Assembly (NCBI GenBank): GCA_018222865.1
Contig: JAAEZM010000002.1
Coordinates: forward strand, 1-64,000
DNA length: 64,000 nucleotides
Reading direction: 5' to 3'
From: Alphaproteobacteria bacterium
GTDB lineage: Bacteria > Pseudomonadota > Alphaproteobacteria > Caulobacterales > Maricaulaceae
In this document: piece after piece, positions 1-9,049 of the stretch
How positions within the stretch are numbered: the first letter of the stretch is position 1
How the letters are laid out: each line of letters starts with the position of its first letter
Made by a program: the position numbers and the translations under genes
Notes under the pieces: generated by a model
What the model was told of the DNA's origin: nothing
What the model saw: only the letters and a program-made list of their open reading frames with translations
The model's database searches: none

Positions 1-1
1 G

Positions 2-1042
2 ACCTATACAGAGCGCATGCAGGCGCAGTCGGCGCGCGTGCGCTCCTATGCGGAATTGCGTGGTCCGGCAGTGACGCGCGATGGGCGTCGCATCAATGTC
101 CAGATGAATGCGGGCCTACTGATCGAGATGACGCGCCTTGAGGAAACCGGTGCTGATGGCGTTGGGCTTTTCCGGACCGAATTCCAATTCATGGTCGCCG
201 ATACCTTGCCGCGTCTGGAAGCGCAGGAAAAAGTCTACGGTTCTGTTCTGGATGCAGCGGGAGACAAGCCCGTCATCTTCCGCACGCTGGATTTGGGTGG
301 TGACAAGGTTGCGCCGTTTGCGCCTTCAACGATTGAACCGAACCCGGCCCTGGGCTGGCGTGCAATCCGCATGGGTTTGGATCGTCCCGGGCTGCTGCGC
401 TATCAGCTGCGCGCCTTGATCCGGGCCGCTGCGGGCCGCGATTTGCGCGTTATGTTCCCGATGATTGCCGCGCCGTGGGAAATGCATGCGGCACGCGAGA
501 TGATGGAGAAGGAACTCGAGCAGGCCCATCGCCGCGGCCACGAAATGCCGGACAATGTCGAGATCGGCATTATGCTCGAGACACCGGGGATCGCCTGGGC
601 GATTGATCAGGTTTTGCCAATGGTCGATTTCGTATCGGTCGGCGCCAATGACCTGATGCAATACTTCTTCGCTGCAGACCGACAAAATGATCGTGTTTCC
701 AATCGCTATGATGTGCTGAGCCCGTCAGCGCTCGGATTGTTCAAACAGATCCAGACGAAATGCGCTGCCGCGGGGGTGTCGGTTTCCATTTGCGGTGAAA
801 CAGCGTCTCGCCCCTTGGAAGCTGCCGTGCTGATTGCCCTGGGCTATGAGAGCCTCTCCATGGCCGCTGTGAATGTCGGACCGATCAAAAAACTCGTTGA
901 AGGACTGGACGCCGGCAAGCTTGGCACCTGGCTTGCTACATACATGGATAGTCCGGTGAACAGCCTGCGTTCCTTGCTTCTTGAAGCCGGGGAAGAGGCC
1001 GGACTTCCAAAAGAGGCTGTTGAAAACGAGGTTAATATTTGA
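2..1042 (+). CDS. ptsP: Phosphoenolpyruvate-protein phosphotransferase (EI, nitrogen PTS type), 5' end missing
   Basis: The reading frame is open to the left edge, so only the C-terminal ~346 residues are present (full EINtr proteins are roughly 750 residues). What remains is the PEP-binding TIM-barrel domain: GVGLFRTEFQFM, RTLDLGGDK, NPALGWRAIR, the metal-ligand stretch SVGANDLMQYFFAADR, and the catalytic cysteine in SICGETASRPLEAA near residue 259 counted from the first in-frame ATG at 17. The enzyme autophosphorylates from PEP and passes the phosphate to an HPr-like protein in the cytoplasm. The choice of PtsP (GAF-linked, nitrogen PTS) over a sugar-PTS PtsI is an inference from how alphaproteobacteria usually place it; the GAF domain would lie outside the window. 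Confidence 0.9.
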   Translation, partial: TYTERMQAQSARVRSYAELRGPAVTRDGRRINVQMNAGLLIEMTRLEETGADGVGLFRTEFQFMVADTLPRLEAQEKVYGSVLDAAGDKPVIFRTLDLGGDKVAPFAPSTIEPNPALGWRAIRMGLDRPGLLRYQLRALIRAAAGRDLRVMFPMIAAPWEMHAAREMMEKELEQAHRRGHEMPDNVEIGIMLETPGIAWAIDQVLPMVDFVSVGANDLMQYFFAADRQNDRVSNRYDVLSPSALGLFKQIQTKCAAAGVSVSICGETASRPLEAAVLIALGYESLSMAAVNVGPIKKLVEGLDAGKLGTWLATYMDSPVNSLRSLLLEAGEEAGLPKEAVENEVNI

Positions 1043-1127
1043 TCTTATAGGGGCATACGGTTCGGAGAAATCCCTTATTCCGTGTAGCTTTGGGTGAGAT
1101 CGCTCCAAACGCGAGAGCGGCGGTGTT

Positions 1128-1970
1128 ATGTCAGGTGGGATGATGAGCACGGGTTTTGTTCCCGTCGATGCGGTGTTTTCCGGCGATGGTGCCGAAACGA
1201 TCCATATGAGTGCAGGTGAGCGTTTGCGGGACGCCCGCCAGCGCGCCGGCTATTCGCTCAGCGAAGCTGCATCGCGTACGCGTGTCCGTCAGGATTATCT
1301 TGAAGCCCTTGAAGATATGGATCCGCGCGGCCTGCCGGCCCGGGCTTATGCGATTGGATATCTGCGCACTTACGCAACCTTCCTGGGTCTTGATGGCTAT
1401 GTGATCGTTGAGCAATTCAAGCGCGAGGTCGATACTGAAACCGGTCGCGCTCAGCCAACGGCTGCTGCCCGCATCCGCCGTGAAATCAAGTTGCCGCGCG
1501 GTATTGTCGGCGCGGTGCTCGTCCTGGCAAGCCTGACTGCTGTCGCATTCTGGTACGCCGACCAGGCTGGCCAATCGGGCGGGCTGAGTAATTTGCCCTC
1601 TCCGCCGGATGCGGCGCCGGAATGGGCGCGTGCTGACTTCAATGCCGCGCTCGAGCCGGTCACGGTGGAAGAGATCTGGAATGGTTTGCCATTGGGCGAG
1701 ACGCAGGTGTCTTCGGTTCTGATGCGGGCTCTGGCGCCAACCTGGATCGAAGTCCGCGACGCTTCTGGTCGTGTGCTCTTCGCGCGTGAACTGGCGGCCG
1801 GCGAGACCTATGCAGCCAATGAAAACGGCCTGACAGTCACGGCGCGCGATGCCGGTGCGATAGAGGTCGAACTGGACGGGATGAATATGGGCGTGCTGGG
1901 TGAAACCGGCATTACTCTGGAAAATATCTCCCTCACCCAGCTGGCCCAGGCTGAAACCGAGCCACAATAA
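1128..1970 (+). CDS. RodZ-like membrane protein with N-terminal helix-turn-helix and C-terminal DUF4115-type domain
   Basis: A 280-residue protein. An HTH_25-type domain (about residues 27-95, with ERLRDARQRAGYSLSEAASR and the LPARAYAIGYLRTYA signature) is followed by a basic linker, one membrane helix at about 125-144, and an extracytoplasmic beta-rich domain (about 200-275, with WIEVRDASGRVLF) like those of RodZ proteins. RodZ links MreB filaments to the elongation machinery; orthology here is inferred from architecture. ATG 1128 is listed. The tandem ATGs at 1140/1143 preceded by AGGTGGG are credible alternative starts. The gene sits between ptsP and ispG on the same strand, an arrangement common in alphaproteobacteria. 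Confidence 0.75.
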   Translation: MSGGMMSTGFVPVDAVFSGDGAETIHMSAGERLRDARQRAGYSLSEAASRTRVRQDYLEALEDMDPRGLPARAYAIGYLRTYATFLGLDGYVIVEQFKREVDTETGRAQPTAAARIRREIKLPRGIVGAVLVLASLTAVAFWYADQAGQSGGLSNLPSPPDAAPEWARADFNAALEPVTVEEIWNGLPLGETQVSSVLMRALAPTWIEVRDASGRVLFARELAAGETYAANENGLTVTARDAGAIEVELDGMNMGVLGETGITLENISLTQLAQAETEPQ

Positions 1971-2038
1971 TCAGTCTTCAATCCTCGCAAGGATGCCATT
2001 GAGGCGCTATATCCAGCGCCAGAGCGATGGAGTCTGTC

Positions 2039-3187
2039 ATGTCTGCTGCCGATAAAGATCCCCGTTCCGTGCGCCCCTGGCGCATGATTGAACGCCGCAA
2101 GAGCCGCCAGATCATGGTCGGTAAAGTGGCTGTGGGCGGGGATGCTCCGATCAGCGTGCAAACGATGACGAACACGCCGACGACGGATGTGTCCGGCACG
2201 ATCGGGCAGATCCGCCGCTGCGAGGAAGCAGGGGTGGATATCGTGCGTGTCTCCTGCCCCGATGAAGACTCCACGACGGCTTTCAAGGAAATCGCCAAGG
2301 CGGCCGAAGTGCCGCTCGTGGCCGATATCCACTTTCACTATAAGCGCGGGATTGAGGCGGCGATTGCGGGGGCGGCGTGCTTGCGGATCAATCCGGGCAA
2401 TATCGGCTCGATCGATCGCGTGAAGGAGGTCGTCCAGGCTGCGCGCGATCATGGGTGTTCCATCCGCATTGGCGTCAATGCCGGTTCGCTTGAGAAGCAT
2501 TTGCTGGAAAAATATGGTGAGCCCTGTCCGGAAGCGATGGTGGAGAGCGCGCTTGATCATGCCCGCATCCTCGAAGACCTCGACTTCCGCAATTACAAGA
2601 TATCGGTGAAAGCCTCCGACGCCTTCCTCACTGTTGCAGCCTATCAGGCGCTGTCAGAAGCCACCGATGCGCCTTTGCATCTTGGGGTGACCGAGGCCGG
2701 TGGTCAGCGTATCGGTACGGTGAAATCCTCGATCGGCATGGGCAATCTCCTCTGGGCCGGTATTGGCGATACGATCCGTGTTTCGCTGTCGGCAGAGCCG
2801 GAAGAGGAAGTCCGCGTCGGGTTTGACATTCTCAAATCCCTGGGGCTGCGCACCCGCGGCGTCAATATCATCGCCTGCCCCTCCTGCGCGCGTCAGGGGT
2901 TTGATGTGATCCGCACGGTGGAAACCCTGGAAGACCGTCTCTCGCACATTTCCGAGCCGATTTCGCTGTCGATCATTGGCTGTGTGGTCAATGGGCCCGG
3001 CGAGGCGCTGATGACGGATCTGGGCTTTACCGGCGGCGGTGCAGGCTCCGGCAAGATGTATGTCTCCGGCCGACCCGACCATAATGTGACCAATGAAGAA
3101 ATGGTCGATCATATCGTCGAAATGGTCGAAGCGCGGGCCGATGTGATGCGCAAGGAACGCGAGGCGGAAGAGGCGGCAGCGGAGTAG
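2039..3187 (+). CDS. ispG: 4-hydroxy-3-methylbut-2-en-1-yl diphosphate synthase (IspG/GcpE)
   Basis: IspG catalyses the penultimate step of the MEP isoprenoid pathway, reducing MEcPP to HMBPP with a [4Fe-4S] cluster. The N-terminal TIM barrel starts with a region containing [16 protein letters not shown]. The C-terminal cluster domain shows Cys280 and Cys283 in CPSC, Cys315 in GCVVNGPGE, and Glu322, which is exactly the family spacing C-x2-C-x31-C-x6-E. I chose ATG 2039 because GGAG lies six bases upstream; an in-frame ATG at 2027 would add four residues and lacks an obvious ribosome site. The stop abuts the stop of the convergent gene with no intervening base. Confidence 0.96.
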   Translation: MSAADKDPRSVRPWRMIERRKSRQIMVGKVAVGGDAPISVQTMTNTPTTDVSGTIGQIRRCEEAGVDIVRVSCPDEDSTTAFKEIAKAAEVPLVADIHFHYKRGIEAAIAGAACLRINPGNIGSIDRVKEVVQAARDHGCSIRIGVNAGSLEKHLLEKYGEPCPEAMVESALDHARILEDLDFRNYKISVKASDAFLTVAAYQALSEATDAPLHLGVTEAGGQRIGTVKSSIGMGNLLWAGIGDTIRVSLSAEPEEEVRVGFDILKSLGLRTRGVNIIACPSCARQGFDVIRTVETLEDRLSHISEPISLSIIGCVVNGPGEALMTDLGFTGGGAGSGKMYVSGRPDHNVTNEEMVDHIVEMVEARADVMRKEREAEEAAAE

Positions 3188-3961
3188 CTAGTCCACATCC
3201 GCCGTCGGTAGTGGTCCGGCCCAGCAAGCCGGTTCTTCTACCGGAGCCTCTCTGACACCCATCTCAGCGAGACGCTCGAGCACATTGTCAATCGCCTGTT
3301 TCTGGCGTTCATCATTGGCCTGGGCGGAGCGGTGAAGATTGTGCAGATCGATCAGTGTATTGCGTATGTCTGGCTCGGCCCGCATGGCATCGAGATCGAA
3401 ATCGCTAGCGACGAAGAAACCGTTTTCCTCGTCTAATGCCCGCGTAGTGAAACGGTCGATACGCGGCATCGCCAAGAGGAAGTCATGGACTTGCGCCATG
3501 CTGGTGACGGTGCTGGTGGAAATACTCTGGGCAGCGAGGATGAGGCCGCGCAGCTGGTCGTCGGAAATGATGCCGACGAGGTCACCGGCTACCAGGGCGC
3601 TGGTATTGCCCTCAAGCAGCAGGCCGGGTTGTGAGACCTGGCTCATGGTGATGGCAAACAAAGCCCGCTCGTGTTCTCGTTCAGTGAGTTCTCGACCGTC
3701 CAGCGCATCGATTAAATGCGTCAGTCCGCGCATGATTTCCGCTTCCACATCCATGCGGCAGATCGAGATGTTTTGGTAGATCATGTAGTCGGTGGCGATG
3801 CCCTGCAGATACCCCGCTTCGCGTCCTGCGACCTGTGCCTGGTCGTAGCGCTGGGTAAGCTGGAAACCGGCCGCGACACCGACCACCACAATGACGAATT
3901 CCAGGACGACAGCGAACCAGTTCTGCTCGCGGATGGCGCGGGTGATGCGAGATAAGATCAT
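3188..3961 (-). CDS. Single-pass membrane protein of unknown function
   Basis: A 257-residue protein with a basic N-terminus, one hydrophobic helix at about residues 17-36 (FAVVLEFVIVVVGVAAGFQL), and then a long, mostly helical soluble region with many acidic residues and several short conserved-looking helices. The layout resembles the DUF6090-like proteins often found in Hyphomonadaceae, but I cannot name a family with certainty. It lies downstream of the acyltransferase operon on the same strand after a 63-base gap, so it may be the distal gene of that operon or an independent unit. No function can be assigned from sequence. Confidence 0.6.
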   Translation of the reverse strand: MILSRITRAIREQNWFAVVLEFVIVVVGVAAGFQLTQRYDQAQVAGREAGYLQGIATDYMIYQNISICRMDVEAEIMRGLTHLIDALDGRELTEREHERALFAITMSQVSQPGLLLEGNTSALVAGDLVGIISDDQLRGLILAAQSISTSTVTSMAQVHDFLLAMPRIDRFTTRALDEENGFFVASDFDLDAMRAEPDIRNTLIDLHNLHRSAQANDERQKQAIDNVLERLAEMGVREAPVEEPACWAGPLPTADVD

Positions 3962-4024
3962 TGATGCGGCTCAATTTGCACAGGGCGGCAGACTAGCCGC
4001 AGGCCCTAGGCTCCATCAACGCGT

Positions 4025-4381
4025 TCACTGCGGTGTTTGTGCAGCGTCTGGTGTGTCTTCTTCCGGTGCTTCCTCGGGGAAAAGGTCCTCCCAGCCGGTA
4101 CGCTTAATATCCTGCCAGCGTTCATCCACCCAGTTTCGCGGGGCATCAAGCCCGGCCATCTGCATGCGTTCCGACCAGACGCCGACGGTGAGACGCACTG
4201 TCTCGACTGCCCAGCTTGGGGGATTCGCGGCAGCCCAGCGCTCGAGCGAGACCGGATTCAAGACGGCGACGAGCAAGACGGACAGTGTCACACCATGGCT
4301 CAGCCAGAGACGGCTGCGGTGATGTTCCAGCTCTTCTTCTGGGGGCTCAAATAGGCGTTCGCGGTGAGGGTCGTCCTGCAT
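4025..4381 (-). CDS. Small membrane protein, third gene of the SGNH-MBOAT operon
   Basis: A 118-residue protein with an acidic, His/Glu-rich N-terminal tail, one hydrophobic helix at about residues 29-47 and an acidic C-terminus rich in Glu and Pro. AGGAGG sits six bases before the start and overlaps the region of the stop codon of the MBOAT gene just upstream, so translation is probably coupled. By position it is likely an accessory subunit of the O-acyltransferase, perhaps a membrane bridge between the MBOAT channel and the periplasmic esterase. That role is an inference from the operon only; the protein itself carries no motif that I recognise. Confidence 0.6.
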   Translation of the reverse strand: MQDDPHRERLFEPPEEELEHHRSRLWLSHGVTLSVLLVAVLNPVSLERWAAANPPSWAVETVRLTVGVWSERMQMAGLDAPRNWVDERWQDIKRTGWEDLFPEEAPEEDTPDAAQTPQ

Positions 4382-4391
4382 GCCAAGCCTC

Positions 4392-5786
4392 CTAGAACTG
4401 GAAATAGATGAATGGGGCGATCCCTGGAGGACGCAGCGCGTCGATCAGGGTGAAGAGGAGTGCCGCAGACACTGCGATGGTTGGCGAGCGCAGCCGCGCC
4501 ATCGCCCCGGCGAGGAATTCGATCCCGCGTGGTGGGAATGCGTGCATGGCCAAACCGAAAACGACCAGTCCTGCCAGGGCCGGGCTGAGCAATTGCACCG
4601 GGTCCGCGATAAAGCGCCAGTCGGTCAGATAGACCCAGGCGGTCGCGAAGTCCGGCGAGCGGAACAGGATCCAGGCAAGGCAGACAACGTGAAAGGTTAT
4701 GACCAGGCTGATCACGCTCCGGCCAGGTCGAGCCAGACCGAGTGCACGCTCCAGGGCGAGCGCCAAGCCATGCAGCAAGCCCCAGGCAAGAAAGGTCCAG
4801 GCGGCCCCGTGCCAAAGCCCGCCCAAAAGCATGGTGATCATCAAATTGCGCTGGGTGCCGAACTCGCCCCCGCGGCTTCCGCCCAGCGGTTTGTAGAGAT
4901 AATCACGCAGCCAGGTGGACAGGGAGATGTGCCAGCGGCGCCAGAATTCCTGGAAGGACCGGGCGCGATAGGGTTGGTCGAAATGACGATTGAAGCGATA
5001 GCCCAGAAGAGCAGCACAGCCGATGGCGATATCTGAATAGGCGGAGAAGTCGCAATAGATCTGAACGGCATAGCCGTAAACGGCGAAGAGGCGGTCCAGC
5101 CCGCCATACTCCCCCGGGGCATAAAACACCGGATCAACCAGCCCGGTGGCGAGTTCATTGGCGATTACGGTTTTCTTGAACAGCCCCCAAATGATCAGCA
5201 AAAGGCCCAGCGTGACAGCACCGCGGCTGATCCGCGGCGCGCTTGCCAATTGCGGCATGAAATCCTTCGCCCGCACAATCGGACCGGCGACCAGTTGCGG
5301 AAAGAAGGAGATATAAAGCATCGCATCGACCAGCCCGGCCCGGTGGTCCGCTTCACCGCGCTTGATGTCGATGATGTAGGAGATGCCCTGGAAGGTATAA
5401 AAGGAGATGCCGACCGGCAGGATCACCTGGAGAAGCGGGAGATCACGTTGCCAGCCCAGCTGGGTCAGGGCTTCGGCGAGGTTCTCAATAAAGAAGCCAT
5501 AATATTTGAAGAAGGCCAGAACGCCCAGATTGACCAGGATCGCCAGGATAATCAGCAGTGCCCGCAAGGGACTGGCGGGCATTGAGCCGATCACACGGCC
5601 AAAGGCCCAATTGATAATCGAGCTGGCGGCCAGAAGTCCGCAAAACCGCCAATCCCACCACCCATAGAAAACATAACTCGCCACAAGCAGCAGGAGTTTG
5701 CGGCGCCCGTTTTCCCGATCGAGTGCCCAGGCCATGGACAGGACGAGGAGGAAGAAAACCCCGAAGGTGAGGGTGGGAAACAACAT
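4392..5786 (-). CDS. MBOAT-family membrane O-acyltransferase (AlgI/PatA/DltB-like)
   Basis: A 464-residue polytopic membrane protein. Family hallmarks are ILPVGISFYTFQGISY (about 123-137), FPQLVAGPI (162-170), FWRRWHISLSTWLRDYLY (281-298) and the invariant histidine in GGLWHGAAWTF (His326); His286 is the second conserved histidine. Such proteins move acyl groups, usually acetyl, across the inner membrane for O-acylation of an exopolysaccharide, peptidoglycan or another cell-surface acceptor. The partner is the SGNH protein whose stop lies 12 bases upstream of this start, and a small membrane gene follows. The acceptor cannot be told from sequence, since no polysaccharide biosynthesis genes are in the window. 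Confidence 0.92.
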   Translation of the reverse strand: MLFPTLTFGVFFLLVLSMAWALDRENGRRKLLLLVASYVFYGWWDWRFCGLLAASSIINWAFGRVIGSMPASPLRALLIILAILVNLGVLAFFKYYGFFIENLAEALTQLGWQRDLPLLQVILPVGISFYTFQGISYIIDIKRGEADHRAGLVDAMLYISFFPQLVAGPIVRAKDFMPQLASAPRISRGAVTLGLLLIIWGLFKKTVIANELATGLVDPVFYAPGEYGGLDRLFAVYGYAVQIYCDFSAYSDIAIGCAALLGYRFNRHFDQPYRARSFQEFWRRWHISLSTWLRDYLYKPLGGSRGGEFGTQRNLMITMLLGGLWHGAAWTFLAWGLLHGLALALERALGLARPGRSVISLVITFHVVCLAWILFRSPDFATAWVYLTDWRFIADPVQLLSPALAGLVVFGLAMHAFPPRGIEFLAGAMARLRSPTIAVSAALLFTLIDALRPPGIAPFIYFQF

Positions 5787-5798
5787 GCGAGGATGGGC

Positions 5799-6698
5799 CT
5801 ATTCGCTCGCGGAAGGCGCTGTACCGCTGGCAAGCGGCGTGCCCTCGACGCTGACGGGCTGGCAGACATAGGCCTCGCCATTGATCAAAAGGTCCAGCCA
5901 CCCGGCGGGCCGCGTTTCTGCAGGGGTTTCTGCCACTTGTTCGCGCTCGCGACGGCGTGGATTGTCCCAGTTTTCACGGATCGCGCTGACAACCGGGGCC
6001 GCCATGCGCGTATAGCCCGTCAGTGTGAAGTGTATGCCATCATCTGCGCGGACCAGGCGCGGCGTTCCGCGACTGTCGGGGAGGTAAGGCGCATACTCGC
6101 CATTCTCATCGCCGGTGACGTCGCGGGTGTCGATGAAAACCGCGCCCAGGCTTTCGACCTCTTCGCGGAAGAGTGCGTTCAAATAGATGGTATTGGCGTT
6201 ATAGCCATTGGACCGCATGACCGGCAGGCCGACCCAATAGACCTCGGCCCCATCGGCTTGAAGCTGCGTGACAATATCGCGAATACGTTCGCGATAAACG
6301 GCCTCCCAGGCATCGCTGCGAAACCGGTAGACGCCCTGATCCGTGCGTATGCCTTGAATGTCATTGGAGCCGAATAAAACCACAGCCGTGTCATAGTCTT
6401 CCCGGCTGAGCTGATCGCGAGTCTTCTCGCTGATATCGCGATAGACGTAGTTGGTCAGGCCGGTGGAGACCTCACTGAGCTGAATGATATCGCCGGCGCG
6501 AGGCTCGGCGCGAAGCCCGCGTTGCAGCCCCACCCAGAGCCCATCTGCCAGGCTGTCGCCAAAGACGCCAATGCGCCGTTCAAACGCCTCGTCCTGTTCG
6601 TCACTCGCTTGCGCCTGGGACGCCATGCCAAGCCCTGTCCAGGCCAGCACCCAGAGCGCCAGGAAGAAACCGGCTCTGCGCTGTGCGACTTTCCCCAT
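5799..6698 (-). CDS. Exported SGNH/GDSL hydrolase of the DUF459 type
   Basis: A 299-residue protein with an N-terminal signal sequence (hydrophobic core FFLALWVLAWTGLGMA, likely cleavage after AQA). It has the SGNH blocks: GDSLADGLW with the nucleophile Ser near residue 49, the GSNDIQG block, and the C-terminal DGIHFT block carrying the catalytic Asp and His. I chose the start at 6698 because GAGAGGGGG lies upstream and it gives a clean signal peptide; an in-frame start at 6755 would add 19 residues. In MBOAT operons such periplasmic proteins transfer or remove acetyl groups on a surface polymer, so this is the likely periplasmic partner of the downstream MBOAT protein. Confidence 0.85.
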   Translation of the reverse strand: MGKVAQRRAGFFLALWVLAWTGLGMASQAQASDEQDEAFERRIGVFGDSLADGLWVGLQRGLRAEPRAGDIIQLSEVSTGLTNYVYRDISEKTRDQLSREDYDTAVVLFGSNDIQGIRTDQGVYRFRSDAWEAVYRERIRDIVTQLQADGAEVYWVGLPVMRSNGYNANTIYLNALFREEVESLGAVFIDTRDVTGDENGEYAPYLPDSRGTPRLVRADDGIHFTLTGYTRMAAPVVSAIRENWDNPRRREREQVAETPAETRPAGWLDLLINGEAYVCQPVSVEGTPLASGTAPSASE

Positions 6699-6915
6699 TT
6701 GAAGGCCCCCTCTCAGCCTTGGTTCTGCCTGACACGGTAAAGGCGAGTTAAGCAAGAACGGGGCGAGTTAACTTTATCCCCGCGCGGGCATCAATCGCAG
6801 ACATGCCTCAGGCGAATTCCGGTTCGCCGCTGTGGTGCATTGGACACGATACCGCGCCTTGCCCCGTGCATCCGCTGGGGGTCTAAATCAGGGTCATGAT
6901 TCCTGGAGGCAGACG

Positions 6916-7242
6916 ATGACGACGCTATACGGCCTGAAAAACTGTGATACCTGCAAAAAAGCGCTTAAAGCCCTGCCCGAGGCGCAATTCGTCGATATTC
7001 GTGCGGAGGCGGATCTGGTCTCCAAGCTCCCGACTTGGCTGGAGAAGGCCGGTGCGAAAGCCTTGGTCAATACGCGCTCCACGACCTGGCGCGGCCTAGA
7101 TGAGGCGGATCGTTCCCGCGCCGAGACGGATCCTGCGGGTTTGCTGGCCGAGAATCCGACCCTGATCAAACGTCCCGTGATTGAGCGCGATGGGGATGTT
7201 TTTGTCGGTTGGAGCAAGGTCGTCGCCGAGGCCTTTTCCTGA
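6916..7242 (+). CDS. ArsC/Spx/YffB-family thioredoxin-fold protein
   Basis: A 108-residue protein of the arsenate-reductase-like thioredoxin fold, with CDTC (Cys10 and Cys13) in YGLKNCDTCKKAL, the mid-protein NTRSTTWR stretch, and the family ending NPTLIKRPVIERDG. The family includes YffB and Spx/MgsR proteins. Without a recognisable arsenic operon I would not call it an arsenate reductase; a glutathione- or redox-linked role is more likely. ATG 6916 has GGAGGC six to seven bases upstream, which decides the start against a longer in-frame start at 6832. The stop overlaps the next start by one base (TGATG). Confidence 0.85.
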   Translation: MTTLYGLKNCDTCKKALKALPEAQFVDIRAEADLVSKLPTWLEKAGAKALVNTRSTTWRGLDEADRSRAETDPAGLLAENPTLIKRPVIERDGDVFVGWSKVVAEAFS

Positions 7243-8333
7243 TGCCGGCGGCTTCCAAGCCAGATCTCAAGTCCCAGTGCGAGATTGATCTGGGTTTCCC
7301 GTTTCAAGCACCGCAAACCCCATCCGAACGCCTGCGCAGGCTTGCGGCGCGGATTGAGACAGGTGCTGATGTCTGGGAATACTATTGCAGCGGGCCGAGC
7401 GCGGAGGCGCTGGAAGCGCGTGTCGCGGAGCTGACCGGCAAGCCGGCCGCGCTCTGGTTTCCCACCGGCACCATGGCGCAAGGCGTTGCGGCGCGGATCC
7501 ATTGCGACACGGTAGAACGGCCCAGGCTCGCCTTGCATCCAACCTCTCATCTCCTGCTGCACGAGCATGAAGGTGTCCATCATTTGCACGATCTTGAGCT
7601 GGGCAAAGTCGGGCGCTGGAATGAGGTGCTGAACGCGGATGACATACCTCAAGATGCCGGGTGTTTCTTTCTTGAGCTCGGCCAGCGCCATAATGGTGGG
7701 CTCTTGCCGTCGTGGGAGGGGCTGGAGGCCATAAAAGAACGCGCCAACGCATATCGTGTCGCCCTGCATATGGACGGGGCGAGGCTCTGGTCGCTTCGGC
7801 AGGCTTATGACAATCGAAGCTATGCGGATATCTGCGACGGTTTTGAGAGCGTCTATGTCTCGCTTTACAAGGATATCGGCGCCATGTCCGGAGCCGTTCT
7901 GGTGGGGAGCGAGCCCTTTATTGAGCAAGCGCGGATATGGCGGGCCCGCATGGGCGGAATGCTGCCCGTCGGCTTGCCCTTTATCGTCGATGCGCTTGAT
8001 CGTCTGGACGCGGTGATTGCGCAAATGCCGGAACTCGTCAGCTGCGCGAAGGCCCTCGCGAATGAGATCGACCGGTTAGACCGGCTCAGCGTCACCCCGC
8101 CGCAGACCAATCTTTTCCATATTGAAGTTGATGCATCGATTGAGGCGATAGAGCGCGCGCGTGATCGCGTTGCGCAAGAGCAGCATATCTGGCTGTTTTC
8201 GCGTTGCTGGGACTATCCGGAACAAGCTCATCCGGCCATTGAGATCAATATTGGCGATAAGCTATTGGGGGTCGATAGGTCGCTCATCATCAACGGTTTC
8301 AAACGCTTTGCAGAGGCCCTGACAGAGGTGTAG
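7242..8333 (+). CDS. Threonine-aldolase-like PLP enzyme (beta-eliminating lyase family)
   Basis: A 363-residue fold-type I PLP enzyme. The conserved region LHMDGARLWSL (Asp178 should contact the PLP nitrogen) and the Schiff-base lysine Lys210 in VSLYKDIGAMSGAVLVG match low-specificity L-threonine aldolases, which split threonine into glycine and acetaldehyde. The N-terminal region is more divergent than in classical LtaE (for example EYYCSGPSAEALEARVAELTGKPAALWFPTGTMAQ is recognisable only in part), so the exact substrate is open. The start overlaps the preceding stop, implying translational coupling with the ArsC-like gene. Confidence 0.82.
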   Translation: MPAASKPDLKSQCEIDLGFPFQAPQTPSERLRRLAARIETGADVWEYYCSGPSAEALEARVAELTGKPAALWFPTGTMAQGVAARIHCDTVERPRLALHPTSHLLLHEHEGVHHLHDLELGKVGRWNEVLNADDIPQDAGCFFLELGQRHNGGLLPSWEGLEAIKERANAYRVALHMDGARLWSLRQAYDNRSYADICDGFESVYVSLYKDIGAMSGAVLVGSEPFIEQARIWRARMGGMLPVGLPFIVDALDRLDAVIAQMPELVSCAKALANEIDRLDRLSVTPPQTNLFHIEVDASIEAIERARDRVAQEQHIWLFSRCWDYPEQAHPAIEINIGDKLLGVDRSLIINGFKRFAEALTEV

Positions 8334-8390
8334 ACAGCATCGCAGCGTCGCAAGATGTAGTGCGACAGGTCTGATTTCGGGAAGCGGGTA

Positions 8391-8972
8391 ATGAAATCCA
8401 TTTGCGTGTATTGCGGGTCTAATTCCGGGGCGAAGCCCGGTTTTATCACAGCGGCTCGGGCTGTTGGGCAGACGCTGGCACGGCGCGACATCACGACAGT
8501 CTATGGCGGCGGCCAGGTCGGGCTAATGGGCGAGGTCGCCGATGCGGCTCTTGCGGCAAAAGGCAAGGTGATCGGCGTCATCCCGCAATTCCTGGCGCTC
8601 AAGGAAATCGCGCACATGGAACTCACCGAACTGCGCGTCGTTCAGTCCATGCATGCGCGCAAGGCGCTAATGGTTGAGCTGTCGGAAGGCTTTATCGCCT
8701 TGCCGGGGGGTATCGGTACGATGGAAGAGCTGTTCGAGATCTGGACCTGGGGCCAGCTTGGACGCCACGATTATCCTGTCGGACTGCTTAATGTGGACGG
8801 GTATTTCGACCACTTGGTGGCCTTCCTCGATCAGATGACGGAAGAGGGGTTCTTGCGCCCGCTTCACCGCAATGCCCTCAAGGTCAGCGACAAGATTGAG
8901 GACATTCTGGACGCTTTCGATGCCTATGAAGCGCCCGTATCAGATGTAAAGCTGAAAACGGGTCAGACCTAG
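8391..8972 (+). CDS. LOG-family cytokinin-riboside-monophosphate phosphoribohydrolase-like protein (TIGR00730 type)
   Basis: A 193-residue Rossmann-fold protein with the two family signatures: HARKALM (residues 88-94) and PGGIGTMEEL (105-114), the latter forming the nucleotide-phosphate-binding and catalytic site. LOG proteins hydrolyse the N-glycosidic bond of nucleoside 5'-monophosphates, releasing the base and ribose 5-phosphate; older annotation as lysine decarboxylase is wrong for this family. The bacterial role is probably nucleotide salvage or clean-up. It stands alone between the PLP enzyme and the MAPEG gene with short gaps on both sides. Confidence 0.9.
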   Translation: MKSICVYCGSNSGAKPGFITAARAVGQTLARRDITTVYGGGQVGLMGEVADAALAAKGKVIGVIPQFLALKEIAHMELTELRVVQSMHARKALMVELSEGFIALPGGIGTMEELFEIWTWGQLGRHDYPVGLLNVDGYFDHLVAFLDQMTEEGFLRPLHRNALKVSDKIEDILDAFDAYEAPVSDVKLKTGQT

Positions 8973-9049
8973 GCTGACAAAAACAGCTCGCCTTTTCAGA
9001 GTTTTCCGGTCAATCTTCTGTCGGGAAATGTGATTCCGGGGAGGGTGGA

